Assembly: GCF_021173675.1 (NCBI RefSeq)
Contig: NZ_JAIHON010000017.1
Coordinates: 154,434 to 218,433, forward strand
Source of the DNA: Streptomyces lincolnensis
GTDB taxonomy: Bacteria; Actinomycetota; Actinomycetes; Streptomycetales; Streptomycetaceae
DNA length: 64,000 nucleotides
Reading direction: 5' to 3'
The stretch's first letter is position 1; each line of letters opens with the position of its first letter. Both the position numbers and the translations under genes were made by a program. This document shows, in pieces, positions 7,041 to 16,790 of this stretch. The notes beneath the pieces were generated by a model. The model was not told the origin of the DNA, did not search any database, and was given only the letters and a program-made list of their open reading frames with translations.

Positions 7041-8285
7041 TCACGGCGACGACGGCGCCGAGTTCTTCGTGTCCTGGGGAGCACTCCCCCCGCCATCATC
7101 CCCGGCCGTGGCCGCCCAAGCCCCCATCCCAACCGCCGCGGCCAGCACCACCGCCCCAACTCCCAACACCACCCGCCGCCGCCGAGCGGCCGCCCGATTC
7201 CGCGCCGACCCCGGCCGCGGCGCCCCGGTGGCCCGCGGCGCCCGCGCAGTCCCCCGCGCACCCCCGGCCAACTCGTCCGGCGCCGGCACCCGCATCGACG
7301 TATGCGTGTCCCGGTTGGAGTCGGCCGGCTTCGCCCCCGGCACCAGCGGCACAGCCCCCCGCCGCACCCGCGAGGAGGCCACCGGCCCTGACGGCACGGC
7401 GGCCTCCCCCGCGTCCTCCTCCGCCTCGGTGTCCGGCTCGTCGACGTCCAGCGGAGGCATCCCGGCCAGCATCGGCAGCAGTTCCCGAAGTCGCGCCCCC
7501 AGCTCGGAGGCCCGCAGCCGCGAGGCCGGCGCCTTGGCGAGGCACTGCACGACGAGCTGCCAGAGCTCGTCGGGAATGCCGGGAAGCGGAACGACCGTCT
7601 CGGTGACATGCCGGCGCAACACCGCGCCCGGATGTCCGCCACCGAAGGGGGTGAAGCCCGCCAGCAGCTCGTACAGGACGGTCGCCAGCGCGTAGATGTC
7701 GACCGAGGCCCGCGGCGGCAGCCCCTCGACGATCTCCGGCGCCAGATAGTCCGGCGTCCCGATGATCTTCGTGGCGCGCGTCCGCTTCGGCGAGTCGATC
7801 AGCTTCGCCACACCGAAGTCGGTCAGCAGTGCCGGGTGCGCCCCGCCGGGGCCGAGCGGCCCCTGCATGTCCAGCAGCACGTTCTCCGGCTTGACGTCGC
7901 GGTGCACGACCCCGGCCGCGTGCGCGGCGGCCAGTCCGTCGGCGACGTCCGCGACGATCGCGACCGCCGCCTCGGGGGCGAGCCGCTTCTCGCGGTCGAG
8001 CCGGGTGCGCAGATCCGTCCCCCGGACGAGGTCCATGACGAGCGCGAGGTCGTTGCCGTCGACCACCAGGTCCCGTACGGAGACCACGTTCGGGTGCTCC
8101 AGGCCGAGCAGTGCCGTGCGCTCCTGCACGAAGCGGCCGACGAGTTCCTGGTCCGACGCGAGGTCCTCGCGCAGCAGCTTGACGGCGACGGGCCCTTCGG
8201 GCCCCTCGCCCAGCCACACCGTGCCGGCGCTGCCCCGCCCCAGGATCTGGTGTGCGGTGTACCGGCTGCCGATCTTCCGTGCCAA
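7041..8285 (-). CDS. pkaB: Membrane Ser/Thr protein kinase, PkaB-like (Hanks type)
   Basis: Eukaryotic-type kinase, 414 residues. Kinase motifs in order are the Gly loop GRGSAGTVWLG, the Lys in VAVKLL, catalytic HRDVKPENVLL, DFG in LLTDFGVAK, the activation segment TKIIGTPDYLAPEIVEG, and DIYALATVLYELL. After the kinase (about 1-275) come an acidic/Pro-rich linker, a basic stretch and one membrane helix (VVLGVGAVVLAAAVGMGAWAA, about 372-392), with a short outer tail and no PASTA domains. The start is TTG at 8285, with GTAGGAG seven bases upstream. It is 137 bases downstream of pkaA; the paired layout matches my memory of pkaA/pkaB in S. coelicolor. Confidence 0.93.
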   Translation of the reverse strand: MARKIGSRYTAHQILGRGSAGTVWLGEGPEGPVAVKLLREDLASDQELVGRFVQERTALLGLEHPNVVSVRDLVVDGNDLALVMDLVRGTDLRTRLDREKRLAPEAAVAIVADVADGLAAAHAAGVVHRDVKPENVLLDMQGPLGPGGAHPALLTDFGVAKLIDSPKRTRATKIIGTPDYLAPEIVEGLPPRASVDIYALATVLYELLAGFTPFGGGHPGAVLRRHVTETVVPLPGIPDELWQLVVQCLAKAPASRLRASELGARLRELLPMLAGMPPLDVDEPDTEAEEDAGEAAVPSGPVASSRVRRGAVPLVPGAKPADSNRDTHTSMRVPAPDELAGGARGTARAPRATGAPRPGSARNRAAARRRRVVLGVGAVVLAAAVGMGAWAATAGDDGGGSAPQDTKNSAPSSP

Positions 8286-8422
8286 GGCTGCTCCTACAGA
8301 CGCGTGTTGCGGTTAAAAGTACGCGTCGGAAGAGCCAACCTTCACCGCGGAGACGGAAATCACCCGCCAGGTGTCGACAAATCCCCAAGCTCGCCACGAG
8401 AAGTCACGGAAACCACGGGGAG

Positions 8423-10066
8423 CTACTGGGAGGAGGAGCTCCCGCCCAGCTTCTCGAACCATCCGGACACCGTGCTGAACCAGTCGCCGAGCTGGTCCCA
8501 GTAGCCCTTGCCCGTGCCGATCCAGTCCTGGAGCGGGCTCAGCTCCCACACCAGCCAGCTCGCGACGAACAGGATGACGATCGTGAACAGGCAGCCCTTG
8601 AGGCAGCCGAGCCCGGGGATCTTCATCGGGTTGGAGCTGCGCTGGCGCGGCTCGCGGGGCTCGCGCGCGGGCCGCCGCGGCTCCGGCTGGGGCGGCGGCG
8701 CGTACCGCTGCGGCTGCGGCTGCTGCCGGGGCTGCTGCTGCGGTGCGGCGTACTGCTGGGGCTGTTGCTGCTGCGGATGGCCGTAGCCCTGCTGGGGTCG
8801 CTGCGGCGGGCGCTGCGGGGGCCGCTGCTGCGGACGGGCCACCTGCCGCTGGGGGCGGCGGCGCAGCGGGTCCTCGTTCGGGTCGAGGTACTGGACCTGT
8901 GTCTGTTCGTTGCGGTCGCGGGCGGCGCGGAGCTGGTTCTGCCAGGGGTGCGGGTCCTCGGGACCCCCCTGGCCGCCCTGGCCGGGCTGCCCGGGCGGCA
9001 CCGGCGGCATGACGGCGGTCGGGTCGGCGGCGCCGGCCGGGCCGCCGGTGTGCGGCATGACGGAGGTCGCGGCGTTCGGGTCGTAGGCGCCCGCGCCGTG
9101 CGGCAGCACCTGGGTCGGGTCGGCGGCGCCGGGGACGCCCGGGACGGCCGCCGGGGCCGGGTCGGGGGCGAGCAGGACGCCGACGCTCTCCGCGGCGGCG
9201 ATCTGCGCGGAGTTCGCGTGCACACCGACGCCCTCGGCGACCGTACGCAGACCGCGCGCGAGGTTCTCGGCACTGGGCCGCTCGTTCGGGTTCTTGCGCA
9301 GGCAGCGCTCGATGACCGTCCAGAGCGGGTCGGGGACCGTGGAGGGGCGGCGCGGTTCGGCGCTCAGGTGCTGGTGCAGGACCTCCAGGGCGGAGCCGCC
9401 GGAGAACGGCGGACGGCCGGTGACCAGCTCGTAGAGCAGGATGCCGGCGCCGTAGATGTCGACGGCGGAGGTCTGCGGCTGGCCCTCGGCGGACTCGGGC
9501 GCGACGTACGCGGGCGTGCCCACGAACTCGTGGGTACGGGTCAGTCCGGGCGAATCCGCCAGACGGGCGATGCCGAAGTCGGTCAGCATCGGGTGCATCT
9601 GGCCGCCGTACTGCCTCAGCAGGACGTTGGCGGGCTTCAGGTCGCGGTGGACGACGCCGTCGGCATGGCTGGCGGCGAGCGCGTCGGCGATCTGCGCGGT
9701 CATCAGCGCGGCGCCGACCGGGCTGAACGGCCCGTTCTCACGCAGGTAGCGGTGCAGGTCGGGGCCCTCGACGAGGTCCATGACCAGGGCCAGCAGATCG
9801 CCCTCGACCACCAGGTCACGCACCCGCACGATGTTCGGGTGGGTCAGGCGGAGCAGGACGGAGCGCTCCCTGAGGAACCGCATGACGATGTCGGGGTCGC
9901 TCGCGAGCTCCTCCTTGAGGACCTTGATCGCGACGGTCTCCCCGGGCTGGCCCTGCACCGCCGCCTCGGCGCCGGCGGCCTCGCGCTGGCGGGCTCGCCA
10001 GACGGTCCCCGTGGCGCCGCGTCCGATCGGCTCCTCGAGGAAGTACTTGCTGCCTACCGGCCGCAC
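8423..10066 (-). CDS. pkaA: Membrane Ser/Thr protein kinase PkaA
   Basis: Hanks-type kinase, 547 residues from GTG 10066 (VRPVGSKYFLEEPIG). That start is chosen because AGGGAG sits eight bases upstream; the frame is open further back to 10156. Motifs are GRGATGTVWRAR, a Lys in VAIKVLKEE after a small N-lobe insert, HRDLKPANVLL, LTDFGIARL, and HEFVGTPAYVAPE. After the kinase (about 20-290) lies a long Pro/Gln/Gly-rich disordered region with QQQ and RPPQRP runs (about 300-490), then a membrane helix (FTIVILFVASWLVW) and a short extracellular tail ending GGSSSSQ. It is divergent from the FHA-FtsK gene, whose FHA domain could read phosphothreonines made here (inference). Confidence 0.94.
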   Translation of the reverse strand: MRPVGSKYFLEEPIGRGATGTVWRARQREAAGAEAAVQGQPGETVAIKVLKEELASDPDIVMRFLRERSVLLRLTHPNIVRVRDLVVEGDLLALVMDLVEGPDLHRYLRENGPFSPVGAALMTAQIADALAASHADGVVHRDLKPANVLLRQYGGQMHPMLTDFGIARLADSPGLTRTHEFVGTPAYVAPESAEGQPQTSAVDIYGAGILLYELVTGRPPFSGGSALEVLHQHLSAEPRRPSTVPDPLWTVIERCLRKNPNERPSAENLARGLRTVAEGVGVHANSAQIAAAESVGVLLAPDPAPAAVPGVPGAADPTQVLPHGAGAYDPNAATSVMPHTGGPAGAADPTAVMPPVPPGQPGQGGQGGPEDPHPWQNQLRAARDRNEQTQVQYLDPNEDPLRRRPQRQVARPQQRPPQRPPQRPQQGYGHPQQQQPQQYAAPQQQPRQQPQPQRYAPPPQPEPRRPAREPREPRQRSSNPMKIPGLGCLKGCLFTIVILFVASWLVWELSPLQDWIGTGKGYWDQLGDWFSTVSGWFEKLGGSSSSQ

Positions 10067-10494
10067 GTCATGCACTCCCTGCTGCTTGCCTGCTGCATGC
10101 CTTGTGTCCGAGTGTTCCGATGTTCCGAGTATTCCGACCCACTGTAGTGCCGTCACGCGCGACGGCCCCTTGTCGCCTTTCTGTGCGTCTTACGTACCGG
10201 TTCCCGTCTCCGTTCGAAGGAAAGACGCTCGGCTCGGTCGGCTTGGTTGCCGCGGGCGGACGTGATCGATCTCAAGCGGTCACCAGTGCGCCACCGGTCA
10301 GGCACTTTTGCGGGCAGAGCCGACCAATCAAGATCATTTGATGCCGGGCGGCGGGCGCGTTGTCAGTGGCAGGTGCGAGGATGCCTCCAGTACTGGCCGA
10401 TGTGCTCGTGGCGGTGGGGGAAGTCCGCGGTGGGGGACCGCGGGGTGGCTCCGTACCCGTTCGGGCGCCCGTGCGGAAGGGACCCCTGACGGCG
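10067..10494. other. Divergent promoter region pkaA / FHA-FtsK gene
   Basis: 428 bases without a convincing gene, although the rightward frame is open from 10360. Three TTCCGA blocks lie at 10115-10138 just upstream of pkaA, spaced 8 and 10 bases. The middle (10290-10345) is AT-richer than its surroundings and is the best place for the rightward promoter, but I cannot assign hexamers. Confidence 0.5.
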
Positions 10495-13400
10495 ATGCAG
10501 ATCCGGCTGACCGTCATAGACCCGCTGGGCCCCCCTGATCCGGCGTCGGGCCGGGCCGCGAGCTGTGACGTGCTGGTCACCGCGCCCGCGGGCACCGCCC
10601 TGGCCGCGGTCGCCTCGGCGCTCGCCTCGGCGGTCTCCGGCGCGGGCACCTCGCGCGCGGGCGAGTCCGAACGCGGCGGCGGACAGGTCGTGTTCTACGC
10701 CGCCGAGGAGCGCCTCGACACCCAGCGCTGCACGCTCGGCGAGCCCCCGCTCATAGACGGCGCCGTGCTGTCCCTGGGCACCCCGGGCGAGCCCGAGGCC
10801 CATCCCGAGCTCGACGACGCCCCGACCCAGCTCCATGTGATCGCCGGGCCCGACGCGGGCGGGGTCCACCTCCTGCACGGCGGCCAGATCCACATCGGCC
10901 GCTCCGCCGACGCCGACGTCCCGCTCGACGACCCGGACGTCTCCCGTCTGCACTGCGCGGTCACCGTCGGCGCCGACGGCCGCGTCTCGGTCGCCGACCT
11001 CGACTCCACCAACGGCACCACGCTGGACGGCGTCCGCGTGGGCACCCGCCCGGTCCGCTTCACCCCGGGCGCGCTGCTCCGCATCGGCGAGTCGGCACTG
11101 CGCCTCGCGCCGACCGGCGGCCCGGGGGCCCGCGTGCACACGGCTCCCGACGGCGAGGGACACGTGCGCGTGGAGACGGCTCCGGAGGGCGAGAGCGGCG
11201 AGGCAGCGGGACCCACGCCCGACGGCTCCGCGCCGACGCCCTCGGCATCCACCACGGCCGGCGGACCGTCCGGCAAGACCCACCATGCCTACGGCACCGC
11301 GGGCTGGGGCACCTCCGCGGCCACCTCCGACGCCCAGGGCCACCGCCCCGCCGCAGCACCGCTCGTCGTCCCGGGCCAGGGCGGAGCCCCGCGCATCGAG
11401 GCACGGGGAGCACGGCCGGCCGTCCCCCGACAGGGTTCCGGCACCGGTCCCGGCGACAGCGGGACGACCCACGCCGGCCGATCCGGCGTGACCGGGACGA
11501 CCGCCTCCCGACCCCCGACCCCCGGAAACCCCCCAGGGACGCGCGGGAACCTGCCCGGCGCGGGTACGTCCGACGCGCCGCCCTCAGCCGACGGCACCCC
11601 TCCGGCAACCGCCTTCCGGGGCCAGACGCCCTACAACTCCTCCCCCACCGCCCCACGCGGACGGCCCCACGGCGACCCCTCGGCGCCCCACTCCCGGGGC
11701 CAGAGGCCCGGCGACCCGTCCGGCACGGACCCGCGTGGACCGTCCTACGACGCCTCGTCGTCGAGCGGCCTCCGAGGCCAGGCGTCCGGCAGCCCCTCTC
11801 CGGCCGACCCGCGCGGAGGTGCCCACGGCGACCCCTCGGCCACCGACCCCCGGGGCCAGACCCACGGTGGTTCTTCGGCCACCGACCCACAGCGCCGACG
11901 GCCCGGCGGCCCGTCGGGCACGGACCCGCGCCGACCGTCCTACGATGCCTCCGCACCGAGCGGCCTCCGAGGCCAGGCGTCCGGCAGCCCCTCTCCGGCC
12001 GACCCGCGCGGAGGTGCCCACGGCGACCCCTCGGCCACCGACCCCCGGGGCCAGAGCCCCAACGGCCCGGCGACAGCCGCCCCGCGCGGTCAGACCCACG
12101 GCGACCCCTCGGCGCCCCACTCCCGGGGCCAGAGGCCCGGCGACCCGTCCGGCACGGACCCGCGTGGACCGTCCTACGGCGCCTCCTCGCCGACCGCCCC
12201 ACACGGACGCGCCCCTGAGGGCTCGCCGACCGACAGCGCCGCAGGACGGCCCTCCGGCGGCCCCTCTTCCACCGCCCCGCGTGGCCAAGCCCCCGGCAAC
12301 CCCGCTTCGGCCGACCCGCGCGGCAGGGCCCACGGCGACCCCACGGCTGCCCCTCGGGGACAGGCGCCCGGCGGCCCGGCGGGAGCGGACCCACGGGGCC
12401 AGGCCCCCGGTACCCCCTCGTCGGCCGACACCCGCGAACGGACCTACGGCGGCCCTTCGGCCACGGACCGACGGGGGCAGACTCAAGGCGACCCCTCGGC
12501 CACCACCCCCGGGGGACAGACCCACGGTGGCCCTTCAGCCACCGATCCACAGCACCGGGCCCCTGCCGGCCCCTCTTCCACCACCCCGCACGGCCAAGCC
12601 CTCGGCGACCCCGCGCAGCGGGATCCGCGTGGCCAGGGTCCGAGCGCGCCCTCCGGGAGGGACCCGCGCGACGCCGCGCGAGAGGCGGGGCGGGCGGACG
12701 GGGATGCGGTCTCGGCGGAGGGCAGCCGGCGCAAGGGCACCCCGCTGCGCGGGACCGACGTGCCGCAGGGTGTGCGGAAGCGCGGTGGGCTGTCGGCGTG
12801 GGCGCGGCGGCTGACCGGTGGGCGCGGGGAGCGGGAGCCGGCCGACGGCGGGACGTACGAGGAGACCGGGAGCAGCGCCCGTGACGAGGAGGCGACCGCA
12901 CCCCCGGCCGCCCCGACCCAGGCGCCCGAGACCTGGCCGGACCCGGCGGCCCTGCTGCTGACGGCACTGGGCCCCGGACCGCGCCTGTGGGAACGCGCTC
13001 CGGGCCACAAGGAGGCGCTCACCGTCCGGCTGGGCACCGCCGACCGGGCCGCGCCCGACGGCTCGGGCCTGCTGCCGGCCGTCCCCGTGACCGCGGATCT
13101 CCGCGAGGCGGGCGCCCTGGGGCTCGCCGGACCGCGCGCGCGGCTCGCCGGGCTGGCCCGCGCGGTCGTCGCCCAGCTCACCGCGCTGCACTCCCCGGAC
13201 GCCCTGGAAGTCGTGCTGATCAGCACCGACCGTTCCCGCTCGCTCCAGGAGCGCACCGCCGAGTGGTCCTGGCTCGGCTGGCTCCCCCATGTCCGCCCGG
13301 GCCACGGCCAGGACTGCCGCCTCCTGCTCGCCTACGACCGCGAGCAGGCCACGGCCCGCACCGACGAGCTCCTGCGCCGTCTGGAGGACCACCTGACGGA

Positions 13401-15126
13401 CGCGGCAGGGGCGGCCGGACCCGCGCGGCAGACCCCGACCACCTCCCGCCCGCCGGCCCGACGCCCTTCCTGGGCCAGGGACGAGGACGCGGAGGACTTG
13501 ACCGGAGGCTTCACAGGCCCGTACACCGTCGTCGTCGTGGACGGCGACCCCGGCGGCGCCGCCGTGCGGGAGGCGGTGGCGCGGCTGGCCCTGGAGGGCC
13601 CCCGGGCCGGGATCCATGTCGTGTGCCTCGCCGAGACCGCGCCCGCGTCCCCCGCGTCGCCGGTGACCGAGACGTACGAGGCGGCCTGCGCGGCGGTCCC
13701 ACCGTTCCGGGAGTGCGGTGCCGTGGCGCTGCTCAGCGGAGACGTGGCGACCGCGCTGCGCCTGATGCGCGTGGCCCGCACCGGCACCGAGCACACCGGA
13801 GCAGCCGGGGCGGCCACCCCCGACACGCTCCGCTCCGGCCCCGTCGGCCACGGCACCGTCGCCGCCGTGGACGCCGTCTCGCTCGCCTGGGCCGAGCGGT
13901 TCGCGCGGGCACTGGCACCGCTGCGCGCCGAGGGCACCGCCGGTGAGCGGCACACGCGTGTGTCGGCGCCGCTGCCCCAGGCGGCCCGGCTGCTGGACGA
14001 GTTGGGGCTGGCCCGGGCCACCCCGGCGTCCCTGATGGCCCGTTGGGCGGACGCGGCCGACGACACCGAGTCGCTGGGCGGCCGGGCCTGGGCCGTGCTC
14101 GGCGCCGGACCGCGCGGCCCGGTCTGCGCGGACCTGGCGGCCGAGGGCCCGCACCTGCTGATCGAGGGGCCGTCGGGCAGCGGCCGTACGGAACTGCTGC
14201 GCGCCCTCGTCGCCTCGCTCGCCGCCGCCGAGCGTCCCGACCGGCTGAGCGTCGTGCTGATAGACGGCCGGGACAGCGTGGGCACGGACGGCGGCGGACA
14301 CGGCGAGGGCCTGCGGGTCTGTACGGACGTACCGCATGTCACGACCCATCTCACCGCCAACGACCCGGTGCGCATGCGGGAGTTCGCCCAGTCCCTGAGC
14401 GCTGAGCTGAAGCGGCGCGCGGAGTTGCTGGGGCGGTCCGACTTCGCCGAGTGGCACACCGGCCGGGAGGTGTCGGGCCGCATGGTCACGCAACGGACCA
14501 CGGCGGCGCGCGGCCACTCCACCGGCGAGGGCACCGGTGATCTCGACACCCCGCCCAGCTCCACGATCCGGCTGCGCCCCGCGGCGGCCCGCCGCCGGAC
14601 GGAGACGGCACCGCCACTCCCCCGGCTGGTCGTGGTCGTGGACGATCTCGACGCCCTGGTCTCCCCCGCGCTGGGTTCCCCGGGCAGGCCCGCCGCGGGC
14701 TCGGTGATACGCGCGCTGGAGGCCGTGGCCCGTGACGGCGAGCGGCTCGGCGTGCACCTCGTCGCCGCGGCCACCGCCGGTGGCCGTACGGCCGAGTCGG
14801 AGCCCGCCAAGCGCGCCGCCCTGCGCGTCACGCTCGACGCCCCGACCCCCGGCCCGGACGAACCGGCCCCCGGCCGCGGTCGGCTGTCCTGGGCGGACGG
14901 CCGTACGACCCCCTTCCAGGGCGGCCGTGTCACGGGCCGCATCCCCCGCACCGCGACCCTGCGACCGACCGTCGTCCCCCTGGAGTGGGACCGGATGGGT
15001 GATCCTCCGGCCCGTCGCCCCGTACGGGAACTGGGCAACGGCCCCACCGACCTGGCCCTCCTGGCCAGCGCCCTGGAGCGCGCGGCGCGCGAGGTGTCGG
15101 CGGCGGAGGTACCTTCGCTGCTGTAG
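10495..15126 (+). CDS. Giant FHA-domain, FtsK/SpoIIIE-like P-loop ATPase
   Basis: The product has 1,543 residues from ATG 10495 (MQIRLTVIDPLGPPD), chosen because coding character starts there; the frame is open back to 10360. An FHA domain (about 110-205) has HIGRSADADV, VSRLHCAV and STNGTTLDG, the phosphothreonine-binding residues. A Gly/Pro/Ser-rich linker of roughly 550 residues (about 220-775) is built from PRGQ-type repeats. The C-terminal half holds FtsK/SpoIIIE-like ATPase modules: a degenerate first module (about 820-1190), then Walker A GPSGSGRTE near 1224 and Walker B LVVVVDDLD near 1377. The family resembles type VII secretion EccC ATPases, but no EsxA/B genes are nearby. No membrane helices are obvious. 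Divergent from pkaA, it is a candidate kinase target. Exact role unknown. Confidence 0.85.
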   Translation: MQIRLTVIDPLGPPDPASGRAASCDVLVTAPAGTALAAVASALASAVSGAGTSRAGESERGGGQVVFYAAEERLDTQRCTLGEPPLIDGAVLSLGTPGEPEAHPELDDAPTQLHVIAGPDAGGVHLLHGGQIHIGRSADADVPLDDPDVSRLHCAVTVGADGRVSVADLDSTNGTTLDGVRVGTRPVRFTPGALLRIGESALRLAPTGGPGARVHTAPDGEGHVRVETAPEGESGEAAGPTPDGSAPTPSASTTAGGPSGKTHHAYGTAGWGTSAATSDAQGHRPAAAPLVVPGQGGAPRIEARGARPAVPRQGSGTGPGDSGTTHAGRSGVTGTTASRPPTPGNPPGTRGNLPGAGTSDAPPSADGTPPATAFRGQTPYNSSPTAPRGRPHGDPSAPHSRGQRPGDPSGTDPRGPSYDASSSSGLRGQASGSPSPADPRGGAHGDPSATDPRGQTHGGSSATDPQRRRPGGPSGTDPRRPSYDASAPSGLRGQASGSPSPADPRGGAHGDPSATDPRGQSPNGPATAAPRGQTHGDPSAPHSRGQRPGDPSGTDPRGPSYGASSPTAPHGRAPEGSPTDSAAGRPSGGPSSTAPRGQAPGNPASADPRGRAHGDPTAAPRGQAPGGPAGADPRGQAPGTPSSADTRERTYGGPSATDRRGQTQGDPSATTPGGQTHGGPSATDPQHRAPAGPSSTTPHGQALGDPAQRDPRGQGPSAPSGRDPRDAAREAGRADGDAVSAEGSRRKGTPLRGTDVPQGVRKRGGLSAWARRLTGGRGEREPADGGTYEETGSSARDEEATAPPAAPTQAPETWPDPAALLLTALGPGPRLWERAPGHKEALTVRLGTADRAAPDGSGLLPAVPVTADLREAGALGLAGPRARLAGLARAVVAQLTALHSPDALEVVLISTDRSRSLQERTAEWSWLGWLPHVRPGHGQDCRLLLAYDREQATARTDELLRRLEDHLTDAAGAAGPARQTPTTSRPPARRPSWARDEDAEDLTGGFTGPYTVVVVDGDPGGAAVREAVARLALEGPRAGIHVVCLAETAPASPASPVTETYEAACAAVPPFRECGAVALLSGDVATALRLMRVARTGTEHTGAAGAATPDTLRSGPVGHGTVAAVDAVSLAWAERFARALAPLRAEGTAGERHTRVSAPLPQAARLLDELGLARATPASLMARWADAADDTESLGGRAWAVLGAGPRGPVCADLAAEGPHLLIEGPSGSGRTELLRALVASLAAAERPDRLSVVLIDGRDSVGTDGGGHGEGLRVCTDVPHVTTHLTANDPVRMREFAQSLSAELKRRAELLGRSDFAEWHTGREVSGRMVTQRTTAARGHSTGEGTGDLDTPPSSTIRLRPAAARRRTETAPPLPRLVVVVDDLDALVSPALGSPGRPAAGSVIRALEAVARDGERLGVHLVAAATAGGRTAESEPAKRAALRVTLDAPTPGPDEPAPGRGRLSWADGRTTPFQGGRVTGRIPRTATLRPTVVPLEWDRMGDPPARRPVRELGNGPTDLALLASALERAAREVSAAEVPSLL
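11666..12178 (+). repeat. Recently duplicated in-frame repeats inside the FHA-FtsK gene
   Basis: Two exact long repeats interleave here. An 84-base block occurs at 11666-11749 and again at 12095-12178. A 99-base block occurs at 11762-11860 and again at 11957-12055. Both keep frame (offsets 429 and 195, divisible by three). Identity at the DNA level, not just the protein level, points to recent duplication or ongoing recombination in the disordered linker. Confidence 0.9.
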
Positions 15127-15193
15127 ACACCACAGGAGTACCCCCGGGCACTCCCCAGCCACGGTCGGCTCCCCAGCCCACGTCCAGCACCAC

Positions 15194-15265
15194 CAGCCCG
15201 TCCGGCGTTTGAGGACGAGGCCCCTTCAGGGCCGAAGCGGGGGCCTGGGGGCGGCAGCCCCCAGA
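15194..15265 (+). repeat. Dispersed intergenic repeat, copy C
   Basis: Begins CAGCCCGTCCGGCGTTTGAGG, followed by a GGCCCCTTCAGGGCC hairpin and a GGGGGCGGCAGCCCCC hairpin. It is the same element as at 6800-6870 (inverted) and 6907-6990. It lies 67 bases after the FHA-FtsK stop and may act as its terminator. Confidence 0.75.
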
Positions 15266-15421
15266 CTCGGCCACCAAGACACGCGGCACCTGGTCACAGG
15301 CGGATCACGATCCCGCCCTTGACAGCGAACGCGCCCTTGCCGACCACAACATCCCAGGCGTAGACCAGACCGCACGGGACAGCGCTCCAACGTTCGACGA
15401 GGCACGAAGAACGGGGTCGTG

Positions 15422-16786
15422 ATGCGCAGCACGAGCAGCACATACCGGACACGCAGGTTCATCCCAGCCGTGGCCGTCCTCCTCGCGGGAGCCCTCTCGC
15501 TCACCGCGTGCGGCGGCGATGACGACAAGAGCAGTGACACCGGCGCGACCGGTGGTACCGAGACCGGCGCCACCGTCACCCTGCCCAAGCTGAACGGCAA
15601 GAGCCTGGAGGTCGCCGCCGTCTGGTCCGGCGCGGAGCAGGCCAACTTCAAGAAGGTCCTCGCGGAGTTCGAGAAGCGCACCGGCGCGAAGGTGACGTTC
15701 GTACCGGCGCAGGACCCGATCATCAACTTCCTCGGCTCGAAGATCGCGGGCGGCCAGCCACCGGACGTCGCGATGCTCCCGCAGCCCGGCGCCATCAAGC
15801 AGGCCGTCGACAAGAAGTGGGCCAAGCCGATCGGCACCGCGGCCAAGGCGGAGCTCGCCAAGAACTACTCGCAGGGCTGGCAGGACATCGGCAAGGTCGA
15901 CGGCACGCAGTACGGCGTGTACTACAAGGCCGCCAACAAGTCGCTGATCTGGTACAACGCCAAGGTCTTCGAGAACGCGGGCGCCACCGAGCCGAAAACC
16001 TGGGACGAGCTGCTCACCACCGCCCAGACGGTGTACGACTCCGGTGTCACCCCGTTCTCCGTCGGCGGCGCCGAGGGCTGGACCCTGACCGACTGGTTCG
16101 AGAACATCTATCTCTCGCAGGCCGGCCCGGAGAAGTACGACCAGCTCGCCAAGCACGAGATCAAGTGGACGGACCCGTCCGTCAAGGACGCGCTCACCAC
16201 CCTGGCCCAGGTCTGGGGCAAGAAGGACTACGTCGCCACCGGCGCGCTCCAGACGGACTTCCCGGCCTCGGTCACCCAGACCTTCAAGGGCGGTGACCAG
16301 CCCAAGGCGGCCATGGTCTACGAGGGCGACTTCGCGCAGGTCAACATCGGTACGGCCGGGGCGAAGGTGGGCACCGACGCGAAGGTGTTCCCGTTCCCGG
16401 CGGTGGGCGACACGGCCCCCGTGGTCTCCGGCGGCGACGCGGCCGTGATCCTGAAGGACTCCGAGGCGGCGCAGGCACTGGCCACCTTCCTGGCCTCCCC
16501 GGACGCGGCGACGATCCAGGCGAAGCTGGGCGGTTACCTCTCGCCGAACAAGAGCGTGGACATGTCGGCGTATCCCAACCCGGTGCAGCAGAAGATCGCC
16601 AAGGCGCTGATCGACTCGGGTGACGACTTCCGCTTCGACATGTCCGACCAGGCCCCGCAGGCCTTCGGCGGCACGCCCGGCAAGGGCGAGTGGAAGGCGC
16701 TCACGGACTTCCTGAACAACCCGAAGGACATCGCGGGCACCCAGCAGAAGCTGGAGGCGGACGCGGCGGCCGCCTACGGAGGCTGA
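15422..16786 (+). CDS. ABC transporter extracellular sugar-binding lipoprotein
   Basis: Substrate-binding lipoprotein of the family-1 (MalE/UgpB-like) solute-binding group, 454 residues. The signal peptide ends in lipobox LTAC|GG (Cys about 29), followed by an Asp/Gly-rich tether. The mature part has GAKVTFVPAQDPIINFLGSK, KQAVDKKWAKPIG, QYGVYYKAANKSLIWYNAKVFENAG and AMVYEGDFAQV, typical of this fold. GTG (15419) and ATG (15422) are adjacent; ATG is preferred. The ribosome site is weak. It is first in a three-gene operon with two permeases and no ATPase. In Streptomyces the shared ATPase MsiK often serves such importers (known), so that is likely here. The sugar is not identifiable. Confidence 0.92.
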   Translation: MRSTSSTYRTRRFIPAVAVLLAGALSLTACGGDDDKSSDTGATGGTETGATVTLPKLNGKSLEVAAVWSGAEQANFKKVLAEFEKRTGAKVTFVPAQDPIINFLGSKIAGGQPPDVAMLPQPGAIKQAVDKKWAKPIGTAAKAELAKNYSQGWQDIGKVDGTQYGVYYKAANKSLIWYNAKVFENAGATEPKTWDELLTTAQTVYDSGVTPFSVGGAEGWTLTDWFENIYLSQAGPEKYDQLAKHEIKWTDPSVKDALTTLAQVWGKKDYVATGALQTDFPASVTQTFKGGDQPKAAMVYEGDFAQVNIGTAGAKVGTDAKVFPFPAVGDTAPVVSGGDAAVILKDSEAAQALATFLASPDAATIQAKLGGYLSPNKSVDMSAYPNPVQQKIAKALIDSGDDFRFDMSDQAPQAFGGTPGKGEWKALTDFLNNPKDIAGTQQKLEADAAAAYGG

Positions 16787-16790
16787 GGGC

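Noticed and set aside
11060..12967. Long minus-strand frames opposite the FHA-FtsK repeats
   Set aside because: Arg/Gly-rich shadows of the repetitive Pro/Gly linker; the sense frame has the FHA and P-loop motifs at either side.
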